Assembly: GCF_020215705.1 (NCBI RefSeq)
Contig: NZ_JAIWNB010000005.1
Coordinates: forward strand, 1 to 64,000
Direction: 5' to 3'
Origin: Nonomuraea aurantiaca
GTDB lineage: Bacteria; Actinomycetota; Actinomycetes; Streptosporangiales; Streptosporangiaceae
DNA: 64,000 nucleotides
The position numbers and the translations under genes are program-made. Under the pieces are notes generated by a model. The model worked only from the letters and a program-made list of their open reading frames with translations, was not told where the DNA came from and made no database searches. This document shows positions 26,605-34,253 of the stretch, piece after piece; positions within the stretch are counted from its first letter, which is position 1, and each line of letters starts with the position of its first letter.

Positions 26605-26798
26605 GAGTGGACCGAGTCGGGGTCGGCGCTGTCCGGCGGCACCGCATCTCCCCGGGCCGGCCCGAGCGGCACGGCGTCCAGCGCCCGGTCAGCGGCGGGC
26701 CTGATCCGATCGCGGTGGGTGGCCAGGTTCTTCTCAAGGGTGTCGAGCATGGGCCGGGACGCCGAGAGGCCGCCGCGGCCACGGTGGTTGGACTGCAT
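26601..26798 (-). CDS. small 65-aa protein translationally coupled to cytochrome b paralogue
   Basis: The stop TGA overlaps the cytochrome b ATG as ATGA, a strong sign of a real coupled gene. Codons are GC3-rich. The product is soluble and hydrophilic, with MLDTLEKNLATHRDRIRPAAD as a likely amphipathic helix and an acidic Ser/Pro tail. There is no Cys or His pair for metal binding. Function is unknown; it may be an accessory subunit of the membrane complex. Confidence 0.5.
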   Translation of the reverse strand: MQSNHRGRGGLSASRPMLDTLEKNLATHRDRIRPAADRALDAVPLGPARGDAVPPDSADPDSVHS

Positions 26799-27078
26799 GG
26801 GTGTTCAAAACCTTTCAGGCGGTGGGGCTGAACTGCTCGGTGAACAGATCCGCGCCCTCGCACGCGGAGACCATCGCGGCCGGGGGCGACGAATGGGCCC
26901 TCGGGAGAGGGCGGCTGTCCGATGTCAGTGCTGGTGGCTCCGGTGTCCGAGGGTTCGAACTACCTCGCCGACGGCAAGCTCACGACACGAACCGGAGAGG
27001 CGCCCCTATCCAGCGCCAACTCCCGCCGGGAGCGTGCGTCGAGCCGCGAAGAACGACGCGGCTCAGAGCTGGAAAGGC

Positions 27079-27933
27079 TCAAACCGCGGCCTGCTGGTCG
27101 GCCTTGCCGTGCGCCTCCACCGACAGGTCCTGCCAGTCGGCCCACATCTTGAGCCGGTCGGCGTAGGCCTGCTGGATCATCGGGTGGAAGCCCTGGCCGA
27201 AGAGAATCCGCAGCGGTGGGTTGTCGGAGTCCACCAGCTTGAGCAGCGTCTGGGCCGCCGCGGCCGGGTCGCCGGCGGGCATCTTGCCGGCCATCGCGCC
27301 GAGGCGCTGGCGGAGGCCGTCGTAGGCCGGGTCGGGCTGGGCCACATGGCCGTTGTCGAGCGGGTCGGGGTTCTTGCCGGAGCGGGTGGCGAAGCCGCCG
27401 GGCTCGATGATGGTCACCTTGACACCGAAGCCGGCGACCTCACCGGCGAGGGCCTCGTTCAAGCCCTCCAGGGCCCACTTGGAGGCGTGGTACGCGCCGC
27501 CGAGCGGCATGGCGATGAGGCCGGCGGCCGAGGACAGCTGGATGATGCGTCCCGAGCGCTGCTCGCGCAGGTAGGGCAGGGCGGCCTGGACCACCCACAC
27601 CGCGCCGAACAGGTTGGTCTCCAGTTGGTCGCGCAGCTGCTGCTCGGTCAGCTCCTCGACCGCGCCGATCTGGGCGTAGCCGGCGTTGTTCACGATGACG
27701 TCCAGGCGGCCGAAGTGCTCGGCGGCCCGCGTCACGCTCTCGAAGACGGCAGCCTTGTCGGTCACGTCCATCGCGAGCGGGAGCACCGCGTCGCCGTAGG
27801 CAGCGACCAGGTCGTCAAGGCTTTCGGCCTTCCGGGCGGTCGCGGCCACCTTGTCGCCACGAGACAGCGCCGCCTCGACAAAGCTGCGGCCCAGGCCGCG
27901 AGACGAACCAGTGACGAACCAGACCTTGCTCAT
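27079..27933 (-). CDS. SDR-family oxidoreductase
   Basis: A 284-residue classical short-chain dehydrogenase. The cofactor motif TGSSRGLGRS at residues 8-17, with basic residues after strand 2 (ATARKAES), suggests NADPH. NNAGYAQ, catalytic Ser in QLSSAAG and YHASK (Tyr/Lys) are present, with IIEPGGFAT after strand 6. Such proteins reduce carbonyls or oxidise alcohols of unknown substrate. It is divergent from a TetR gene with a 34-bp near-perfect operator between them, so it is probably the main target of that repressor. Confidence 0.92.
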   Translation of the reverse strand: MSKVWFVTGSSRGLGRSFVEAALSRGDKVAATARKAESLDDLVAAYGDAVLPLAMDVTDKAAVFESVTRAAEHFGRLDVIVNNAGYAQIGAVEELTEQQLRDQLETNLFGAVWVVQAALPYLREQRSGRIIQLSSAAGLIAMPLGGAYHASKWALEGLNEALAGEVAGFGVKVTIIEPGGFATRSGKNPDPLDNGHVAQPDPAYDGLRQRLGAMAGKMPAGDPAAAAQTLLKLVDSDNPPLRILFGQGFHPMIQQAYADRLKMWADWQDLSVEAHGKADQQAAV

Positions 27934-28049
27934 GATGACATTCCATTCTTCCGTTGCTGACTGCTACCGGACACGAGACGCCGACGACCTGATCCCTGTG
28001 ACAGGTGCGGCTCTGTGATCTGCGCCATAGAACGTTTGCAGGTGCAGGT

Positions 28050-28083
28050 GTGCAGTCATTGCACTGTCGTGCAACGACTGCAC
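28050..28083. promoter_or_regulatory. 34-bp near-perfect TetR-type operator
   Basis: GTGCAGTCATTGCAC (28050-28064) and GTGCAACGACTGCAC (28069-28083) are inverted repeats with one mismatch around TGTC. It sits between the divergent SDR and TetR genes, and a TATACT (28089-28094) that could be the TetR -10 follows directly. Confidence 0.75.
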
Positions 28084-28139
28084 CAAGATATACTCATGCC
28101 GCGAACGGCCGTCAAGCCAGCCGCAGACCGGCCCGAGGG

Positions 28140-28184
28140 ATGACCGACCGAGGAATGACCGACCGAGGAATGACCGACCGAGGA
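28140..28184 (+). repeat. three tandem 15-bp repeats each carrying GAGGA and ATG
   Basis: ATGACCGACCGAGGA occurs three times in tandem and a fourth partial copy follows at 28185. Every copy gives an ATG in the TetR reading frame, and each GAGGA directly precedes the next ATG. Confidence 0.9.
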
Positions 28185-28199
28185 ATGACAGGGGGCACG

Positions 28200-28826
28200 A
28201 TGACAAGTGACGAACCAGTCCGCCGCGGCGGACGCGAAGCGCAGCGCCGCCGCACCCGCAAAGCGATCGTCGACGCGGCGGTCCGCCTGAGCGCCGTCGG
28301 AGCAACGCCGTCCATCGACGAGATCGCGGCCGCCGCCGACGTGTCACGCCGCACGATCTACATGCACTTCCCGACCCTCGACCACCTGCTGATCGACGCG
28401 ACGGCCGGCGCGCTCAACGAGCCCCCGGTCGAGGCGGCACTGGCCGACCCCGCGCTCGCCAACGATGCCGTAGCCCGCGTAGACGCCCTCATCCGGACAC
28501 TGCTGGAGTACTCACCGCAATCCCTCCCCCTGGGCCGCCGGCTGATCCGTCTAACCGTCGATCCGGCGCCGAACGACGCTCAGGAGGGAGCCGCCCCGCG
28601 CCGGACTCGCCGCCGGGTGGAATGGCTGGAACAGGCCTGCGAACCACTCCGGAGCACCCTCAGCGAGGAACAGTTCCAGCGCATCATCTCGGCCCTGACC
28701 ATCGTGGTCGGCTGGGAGGCGCAGATAGCTCTACGCGACGTCCGCGGCCTTGACCCTCAGGCCGAACAGGAGACCATCACCTGGGCCGCACGTGCCCTGG
28801 TAGAGGCAGCGATCAAGGAAAAGTGA
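28200..28826 (+). CDS. TetR-family transcriptional regulator
   Basis: I start at the ATG 28200 because GGGGGC lies 4-5 bp upstream, giving 208 residues. Upstream in-frame ATGs in the 15-bp repeats (28140, 28155, 28170, 28185) could add up to 20 residues. The N-terminal HTH is TPSIDEIAAAADVSRRTIY with the family's YMHFPTLDHLL. The C-terminal ligand domain is less conserved, ending ALVEAAIKEK. It probably represses itself and the divergent SDR gene through the 34-bp palindrome. Confidence 0.88.
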   Translation: MTSDEPVRRGGREAQRRRTRKAIVDAAVRLSAVGATPSIDEIAAAADVSRRTIYMHFPTLDHLLIDATAGALNEPPVEAALADPALANDAVARVDALIRTLLEYSPQSLPLGRRLIRLTVDPAPNDAQEGAAPRRTRRRVEWLEQACEPLRSTLSEEQFQRIISALTIVVGWEAQIALRDVRGLDPQAEQETITWAARALVEAAIKEK

Positions 28827-29170
28827 CCTCCGCCCTGCCGCGTACGCGATGGGCTCACGTCATGAGGCGGCATGAGCCAGCCCAATGAGGCGGCAGGAGC
28901 CAGCCCGGCTTCACGCGGTTACCAGCCCAGCTTCACGCGGTCATCAGCGCTGGTGGGCCGCGACTCCAGCAACCCGGTCAGCTCGTATTTCACCGCCCGG
29001 CCTGGCGCTTCCGCTCGTCCAGCGGGAGGGTCCGGCCCAGATCGCCCGCCACGCCAACGGCCCATCCCCATCAAGCGCTTGCGTGCGGCCTTGTCAGCCC
29101 CAGGTACTACCCGATAATTCAACCCCAGCGGTGACGCGGTCGACGGCCTCTCGTTCGTAGCTTTCCGTGC
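28827..29170. other. 344-bp intergenic region with short direct repeats
   Basis: ATGAGGCGGCA(T/G)GAGCCAGCCC occurs at 28862-28883 and 28885-28906, and CCAGCCC(G/A)GCTTCACGCGGT at 28900-28919 and 28922-28941. A minus-strand frame ending at 28919 (..YELTGLLESRPTSADDRVKLG) is open but has no support. No gene is called. Confidence 0.5.
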
Positions 29171-30100
29171 ATGCTCAGAATGCTCACGCTCGCCGGAAGT
29201 CTCGCGTTCGGCGCGGTCCTGGCGCTGCCCGGCCAGCACAGTGGCCGGCTCGTGAAGGTCTACGGCGACCTGGCCACCGCTGATCGGGTCGCCATCGTGG
29301 TGCCGGGGGCGGACACGACGGTGGCCACCTTCGAAGCGAGCACGAAGCGGCCGGGAGGCGCGGCGCGGGCACTGATGGCCGAGGCCGCCAAGGTGGGCCA
29401 CGGCGAGCGGCTGGCCGTGATCGCCTGGCTCGGTTATGACGCGCCGCCTACGTGGAGCCTGGGCGCCATCACCGACACGGCGGCGATCGAGGGGGCGAAG
29501 GCGCTGCGCCGTACCGTCATGGAGCTGCACGGGCGGACGTCCGCGCCGATCGCGTTGCTGTGCCACAGCTACGGCTCGGTGGTGTGCGCCAAGGCCGGAG
29601 CGGACCTGCCCGTCGCGGATGTGGCGCTGTTCGGAAGCCCCGGCATCGACGCATCGTCCAACCACGCACCGTATGGCAGTGCGCCATCGGACCGCCCGCC
29701 GTCAGACCACGCACCGTCAGGCCGTACGCCCTCTGACCGTGCGCTGTCCGACCCTGCGCTCTCCGACCGGGCACCATCTGGCCGCCCCCTGTCCAACGCT
29801 TTGTCCGACGCGTCAGATCACCCGCCGTCCGACCACGGAGCGGCCGGCCAAGTGCCGTCTCCCGCCAGGGTGTGGGCGGGTGTGGGTGGAAGCGATTGGA
29901 TCAGGTTTGTGCCGAAGGTGAAGCTCGGGCCGCTCGGTTTCGGAGCCGACGCGCTGAGCCCCGGGTACGGGGCGCGGGTGTTTGAGGTGGGGCCCGGCGG
30001 GCACAGTGACTACTTCGCACCAGGCACGCCGTCGCTGCGCAATCTCACGCTGATCGCCCTCGGCCGCCCCGGCGATGTGACGGCTGCGGCGCCAGCATGA
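29171..30100 (+). CDS. secreted alpha/beta hydrolase (DUF1023-like) with repeat insert
   Basis: A 309-residue protein with a short N-terminal hydrophobic signal (MLRMLTLAGSLAFGAVLAL). The alpha/beta-hydrolase core has VAIVVPGADTTV, a nucleophile elbow CHSYGSVV (Ser near residue 139) and a late His in GPGGHSDYF, as in the DUF1023 family. Between residues about 160 and 225 is an insert of degenerate five-residue units (A/P-S-D-R/H-x-P/L, e.g. SDRPPSDHAPSGRTPSDR), encoded by 15-bp units. It lies just where a lid would be. Without it the enzyme would be a compact hydrolase. Substrate unknown. Confidence 0.8.
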   Translation: MLRMLTLAGSLAFGAVLALPGQHSGRLVKVYGDLATADRVAIVVPGADTTVATFEASTKRPGGAARALMAEAAKVGHGERLAVIAWLGYDAPPTWSLGAITDTAAIEGAKALRRTVMELHGRTSAPIALLCHSYGSVVCAKAGADLPVADVALFGSPGIDASSNHAPYGSAPSDRPPSDHAPSGRTPSDRALSDPALSDRAPSGRPLSNALSDASDHPPSDHGAAGQVPSPARVWAGVGGSDWIRFVPKVKLGPLGFGADALSPGYGARVFEVGPGGHSDYFAPGTPSLRNLTLIALGRPGDVTAAAPA

Positions 30101-30115
30101 CAGGGTCGGGTTTAA

Positions 30116-30172
30116 TGACAGAGTGTCGTCATCAACTTGACGGGCCCGTCCAGGGTTTGTGACACTTTGTCA
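30116..30172 (+). promoter_or_regulatory. two TGACA-N3-TGTCA operators around the heme oxygenase promoter
   Basis: TGACA-CTT-TGTCA (30160-30172) is perfect. TGACA-GAG-TGTCG (30116-30128) has one mismatch. TTGACG at 30137-30142 is a plausible -35, which puts the perfect copy over the -10 region and the other just upstream of the -35. The repressor may be the TetR encoded downstream. Confidence 0.55.
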
Positions 30173-30203
30173 TGAAAGACCCGGCAATACATTGAGGTGA
30201 AGC

Positions 30204-30845
30204 GTGACGTCGTTCTCCGAGACCTTGAAGAACGCCACTTGGAGCGACCACGAGTCGGCCGAGGACGAGAGCTACCTCAAAGAGCTGATGGGCGGCCGGT
30301 TGAGCGAGCACGACTACGGCGAGCTCGTCGCCCAGCACTACTTCGCCTACCTCGCCCTCGACGGCGCCGCCAAGGCCCTGGCCGACCACCCGGTGGCCGG
30401 CCGGTTCGTCTTTCCGGAGCTCTATCGGGAGCAGGCGCTGGAGCGTGACCTGCGGACCGTCTACGGTGCCGGCTGGCGTGACCGGATCGTGCCCTCGAAG
30501 GCGACCCGGACCCTGGTGGCGCGGATCGAGCAGGTGGCCGACTGGCCGGGCGGCTACATCGCCCACCACTACACCCGCTACATGGGCGACTTGTCGGGCG
30601 GGCAGTTCATCCGGATGGAGCTGCAGAAGATCTACGGCTACCAGAAGGGCGGCGGGGTCGACTTCTACCTGTTCGACGAGGTCGGCAGCCTGCCCCGGTT
30701 CAAGAACGAATATCGCGCCCGCCTCGACGCGCTGCCCTTCGGCGAGCGGGAGCAGCAGCGTGTGATCCGTGAGGTCAAGCTGGCCTACCAGCTCAACACC
30801 GAGGTGCTCGGCGAGCTGCTCCACGTGGTCAAGGCCGCCGCATAG
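30204..30845 (+). CDS. heme oxygenase (biliverdin-producing)
   Basis: A 213-residue HO-1/HmuO-type enzyme. It opens heme with O2 to biliverdin, CO and Fe2+ in the cytosol. The proximal heme ligand His is in TWSDHESAE near residue 16, the distal helix is YMGDLSGGQ with the flexible glycines, and HHYTRY precedes it. The start is GTG 30204 behind TTGAGGTG. Likely roles are iron recovery or heme detoxification. Two palindromes sit in the promoter and a TetR gene follows 53 bp later. No heme transporter is nearby. Confidence 0.93.
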   Translation: MTSFSETLKNATWSDHESAEDESYLKELMGGRLSEHDYGELVAQHYFAYLALDGAAKALADHPVAGRFVFPELYREQALERDLRTVYGAGWRDRIVPSKATRTLVARIEQVADWPGGYIAHHYTRYMGDLSGGQFIRMELQKIYGYQKGGGVDFYLFDEVGSLPRFKNEYRARLDALPFGEREQQRVIREVKLAYQLNTEVLGELLHVVKAAA

Positions 30846-30898
30846 GGCATACGAGAAGTCGGCCTATAGCCGGATGGGCACCGGCCTACCATGGACGC

Positions 30899-31507
30899 AT
30901 GCCCCGCATCTCCGCAGCCACCATCGGTGAGCACCGAGCCCAGACGCGCGATCGCATCCTCGAGGCCGTCGCCCGCCTGTCGAGGGCGCAGGGGATCGAC
31001 GCCATCTCCATGACGGACGTGGCGCACGAGGCCGAGATCACCCGGACCGTCCTCTACAACTACTACCCGGACAAGGCCGCCCTGCTGCTGGCCTTCACCG
31101 AGCGGGTCACCAGCTACTTCATCGAAAGCTACGAGCAGGAGCTGCCGGCCGTCGCCTCCCCCGCCGACAGGCTGCGGGTGTTCGTCCGGCTGCAGCTGGC
31201 CGGCCTGCTGGCGCACCCGCACCCGGGAGCGGCGGATCTCAGCGCCGCCCTCGGTCCTGACGCCTACCAGCAGCTCGCCGAGCACGTGGCGCCCATGCAG
31301 CGCATCCTGGTGGGGATCCTGGAGAGCGGGATCGAGTCGGCCGAATTCCAGGTGGTCGATGTGGAGGCCACGGCCCGAATGATCATCGCGGTGATCGGCG
31401 CGGAGCGAGTGCCTCTGATCAGCGGCGCGGTCACCGTCGAGGCGGCGGAGGCGTTGGTGACGGGCTTCGTGCTGAGGGCCCTGGGCAACGCTGAGGGTGC
31501 TGGGTAG
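30899..31507 (+). CDS. TetR-family transcriptional regulator
   Basis: A 202-residue repressor. The HTH is DAISMTDVAHEAEITRTVLYNYYPDK near residues 30-55. The C-terminal part is all-helical (LRVFVRLQLAGLLAHPHPG) and ends with VTGFVLRALG. It is between heme oxygenase and an MFS pump in the same direction, with gaps of 53 and 59 bp, so it could control either or both. Its ligand might be heme, a porphyrin or a pump substrate; the sequence does not decide. Confidence 0.88.
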   Translation: MPRISAATIGEHRAQTRDRILEAVARLSRAQGIDAISMTDVAHEAEITRTVLYNYYPDKAALLLAFTERVTSYFIESYEQELPAVASPADRLRVFVRLQLAGLLAHPHPGAADLSAALGPDAYQQLAEHVAPMQRILVGILESGIESAEFQVVDVEATARMIIAVIGAERVPLISGAVTVEAAEALVTGFVLRALGNAEGAG

Positions 31508-31566
31508 AACCTGTCCATGGAGGGGGCTGCCCGCTATGCACCCAAAGGGATGACAAGATTGCCCTC

Positions 31567-32967
31567 ATGCAGGACGACCACGTAGCGCTCAAGTCCGCCC
31601 GAGGACGCTGGATCCTGGCGGCGACCGTGCTGGGCTCCGGGATGGCCATGCTCGACAGCACCGTGGTCAACGTGGCGCTGCCCTTCCTCGGCGCCGACCT
31701 CGACGCGGACATGGCCGGCCTGCAGTGGACGATCAACGCCTACACGCTCACCCTGGCCGGGCTGATCCTGCTGGGCGGCTCGCTCGGTGACCGCTATGGC
31801 AGGCGCAAGGTGTTCCTGATCGGCACGGTCTGGTTCGCGCTGGCCTCGGCGCTGTGCGGGCTCTCGCCGAACGTCGAGTTCCTGGTGGCCGCCCGCGCGC
31901 TGCAGGGCGTCGGCGGCGCGCTGCTCACCCCGGGGTCCCTGGCGATCATCCAGGCGTCGTTCGTCAGGGACGACCGGCCGCGCGCGGTCGGCGCCTGGTC
32001 GGGACTGGGTGGGGTGGCCGCGGCGATCGGCCCGCTGCTGGGCGGGGTGCTGGTGCAGACAGCGGGCTGGCGATGGGCGTTCCTGCTCAACCTGCCGGTC
32101 GCGGCGCTCGTCGTGCTGGTCACGCTGCGGCACGTGCCCGAGAGCAGGGACGAGCAGGCCGCGGGCCGGTTCGACGTGCTGGGCGCGGTGCTGGCGGCGC
32201 TGGCCCTGGCCTGCCTCACCTACGGCCTGATCGAGAAGGGGGCGGCGATCCCGCTGGTCGTGGGGGTGGTGCTGGGCGTGGCGTTCGTGGTGCTGGAGAA
32301 GCGCAGGTCCCCCGACGCGCTGGTGCCGGTGAGCATCTTCCGGGATCGGGTGTTCACGGCCGTGAACGTGGTGACGCTGATCATGTACGCGGCGATGGGC
32401 GTGGTGTTCTTCCTGCTCGTCGTGCAGTTGCAGGTGGTGTCCGGGTTCAAGGCGACCCCGGCCGGGCTGTCGCTGCTGCCGACGACGATCCTGATGCTGC
32501 TGCTGTCGGCGCGCGCAGGCGAGATGGCCAAGCGCTACGGCCCGCGCTGGCCCATGACGATCGGCATCCTGGTGGCCGGGCTCGGGTTCCTCTGGATGAG
32601 CACGATCGGCTTCGGCGCCTCGTACGTGTTGCAGGTCCTGCCCGCGGTCACGGTGTTCGGGCTCGGTCTGTCGGCGGCGGTGGCGCCGCTGACCGCGACC
32701 GTGCTGGCCACCGCCGAGGAGCGCCACGCGGGTACGGCCAGCGGCGTCAACAACGCGGTGGCCCGCACCGGCAGCCTGCTCGCGGTGGCCGCGGTGCCGC
32801 CCCTGGTCGGCCTGGTCGGCGACGCCTTCAAGAACCCGCCCGTCTTCAACGCGGGCTTCCACGCCGCCATGCTGATCAGCGCCGCGATGATGGTCGTCGC
32901 GGCACTGATCACCTTCCTGACGATCAGAAGGAACGTCCTGGCCCCGGAAGAGCAGCTCAGAACGTGA
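31567..32967 (+). CDS. DHA2-family MFS drug exporter
   Basis: A 466-residue, probably 14-helix transporter of the EmrB/QacA type. Motif D1-like GSGMAMLDSTVVNVALP lies in helix 1 and motif A GDRYGRRKVFLIG between helices 2 and 3. Motif B RALQGVGGALLTPGSLAII lies in helix 4, and motif C-like GLGGVAAAIGPLLGG in helix 5. It exports hydrophobic or cationic compounds using the proton gradient. It follows a TetR gene. Its end overlaps the convergent P450 by 11 bp. Confidence 0.92.
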   Translation: MQDDHVALKSARGRWILAATVLGSGMAMLDSTVVNVALPFLGADLDADMAGLQWTINAYTLTLAGLILLGGSLGDRYGRRKVFLIGTVWFALASALCGLSPNVEFLVAARALQGVGGALLTPGSLAIIQASFVRDDRPRAVGAWSGLGGVAAAIGPLLGGVLVQTAGWRWAFLLNLPVAALVVLVTLRHVPESRDEQAAGRFDVLGAVLAALALACLTYGLIEKGAAIPLVVGVVLGVAFVVLEKRRSPDALVPVSIFRDRVFTAVNVVTLIMYAAMGVVFFLLVVQLQVVSGFKATPAGLSLLPTTILMLLLSARAGEMAKRYGPRWPMTIGILVAGLGFLWMSTIGFGASYVLQVLPAVTVFGLGLSAAVAPLTATVLATAEERHAGTASGVNNAVARTGSLLAVAAVPPLVGLVGDAFKNPPVFNAGFHAAMLISAAMMVVAALITFLTIRRNVLAPEEQLRT

Positions 32968-34186
32968 AGCCCTGACTGCGGACGCTGTTGTCGAAGTTGG
33001 ACAGCAGCAGCTCCGGCTCGCCAACGGCGCGAATCTCCGGCAACCTGGTCAGCAGCACCCGGAACATCGTCCGCATCTCCTGCCTGGCCAGGTTGGCGCC
33101 CAGGCAGAAGTGCGGGCCCGGCCCGCCGAAGCCGACGTGCGGCTTGGTCTCGCGGGTGATGTCGAAGCTGTCGGGATCGGGGAAGACCGTCTCGTCGCGG
33201 TTGGCCGAGCCGTAGAAGAGCACCACCTTGTCGCCCTTCTTCAGCTCCAGGCCGCGCAGGGAGTAGTCCTGGGTCAGCGTGCGCCGGAACTGCATGATCG
33301 GCGACACGTAGCGGACCATCTCCTCGATCGCGTTGCCGATGCGGCCGTCGAAGTCCTCCATCAGCAGGTCGCGCTGCGCGGGGTTGTCGGTGAGCAGCTT
33401 GATGCCGTGGGCCATCGTGTTGCGGGCGGTCTCGTTGCCCGCCACCAGGAGCAGGGCGAAGAAGGAGCCGAGCTCGCGGTCGGTGAGCTTCTCGCCGTCG
33501 GGGTTGGCGGTGACGAGCAGGGACACCAGGTCGCCCTGCGGATCGGCGGCCCGCTCGTGCCCCAGCTTGATCACCATGCGCTGGAGGGCGAGGAGGGCCA
33601 GCATGTTCTGGCCGGCGAGCTGAACGCTGCGGACCAGGCTGGGGCGTACGCCCGTGTAGGCGGTGGAGACGTCGACGTGCTCGTGGACCTTCGCCCGCAG
33701 GTCGTCGGGGATGCCCATCATGTCGCAGATGACGTGGATGGGGAGCCGGGCCGCGACCTGGCCGACGAAGTCGCGCGGGCCCTGCTCGATCACGTCGTCG
33801 ACGATCCGCTCGCACGCGGCCTCGATGTCGTCCTGCAGGCCGGAGAGCATGCGCGGGCTGAACGAGCGGGTGACGATGCGCCGCAACCGCGCATGGCGCG
33901 GGTCGTCCATGTTGACCATCGACTCGCCGAACACCTGCTTGACCCAGCCCGGCGGCTCGGGGTTGGTGACGGCGGGCTCGCTGGAGAAGACTTTGGCGTC
34001 GCGGCTGGCCTCCACCACGTCCGCGTGCCTGACCAGGGCGTAGAAGCCGCTGCCGGATCGGAGGAAGGGCACCTTCTTCTCCGGGAAGAACACGGGATGC
34101 TCTAATTGCCGGAGTCTGGCGAACGCCTCATTCCGCGCCTTGGGGGACTGGCGCCAGAAACCCAGATCCGCGAGGTCGATGTCCAC
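32957..34186 (-). CDS. cytochrome P450
   Basis: A 409-residue soluble bacterial P450. The I-helix is LLLVAGNETARNTM (oxygen-activating Asn-Glu-Thr), the K-helix ExxR is EEMVRYV and the heme loop is FGGPGPHFCLGANLAR with the thiolate Cys near residue 357. The layout and phrases such as MVNMDDPRHARLRRIVTRSF and DGEKLTDRELGSFF resemble the CYP124/125/142 group that hydroxylates sterol side chains and branched lipids. The substrate is inference. No ferredoxin gene is adjacent. Confidence 0.93.
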   Translation of the reverse strand: MDIDLADLGFWRQSPKARNEAFARLRQLEHPVFFPEKKVPFLRSGSGFYALVRHADVVEASRDAKVFSSEPAVTNPEPPGWVKQVFGESMVNMDDPRHARLRRIVTRSFSPRMLSGLQDDIEAACERIVDDVIEQGPRDFVGQVAARLPIHVICDMMGIPDDLRAKVHEHVDVSTAYTGVRPSLVRSVQLAGQNMLALLALQRMVIKLGHERAADPQGDLVSLLVTANPDGEKLTDRELGSFFALLLVAGNETARNTMAHGIKLLTDNPAQRDLLMEDFDGRIGNAIEEMVRYVSPIMQFRRTLTQDYSLRGLELKKGDKVVLFYGSANRDETVFPDPDSFDITRETKPHVGFGGPGPHFCLGANLARQEMRTMFRVLLTRLPEIRAVGEPELLLSNFDNSVRSQGFTF

Positions 34187-34253
34187 CCGCCTATCCTGGC
34201 ACGTTCCCGTGGCGTTAAGACCTGGTTCGGTCGGGGTGGAAATACCTACGGGT

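Noticed and set aside
26940..26985. tRNA T-arm (GGGTTCGAACTACC)
   Set aside because: The GTTCGAAC palindrome has a 5-bp stem but a 10-nt loop, and there is no acceptor, D or anticodon arm around it.
28919..29665. long minus-strand reading frame of about 250 codons
   Set aside because: Most of it is antisense to the DUF1023-like hydrolase and has the Arg/His-rich composition of a shadow frame. The part outside that gene has no start or ribosome site.
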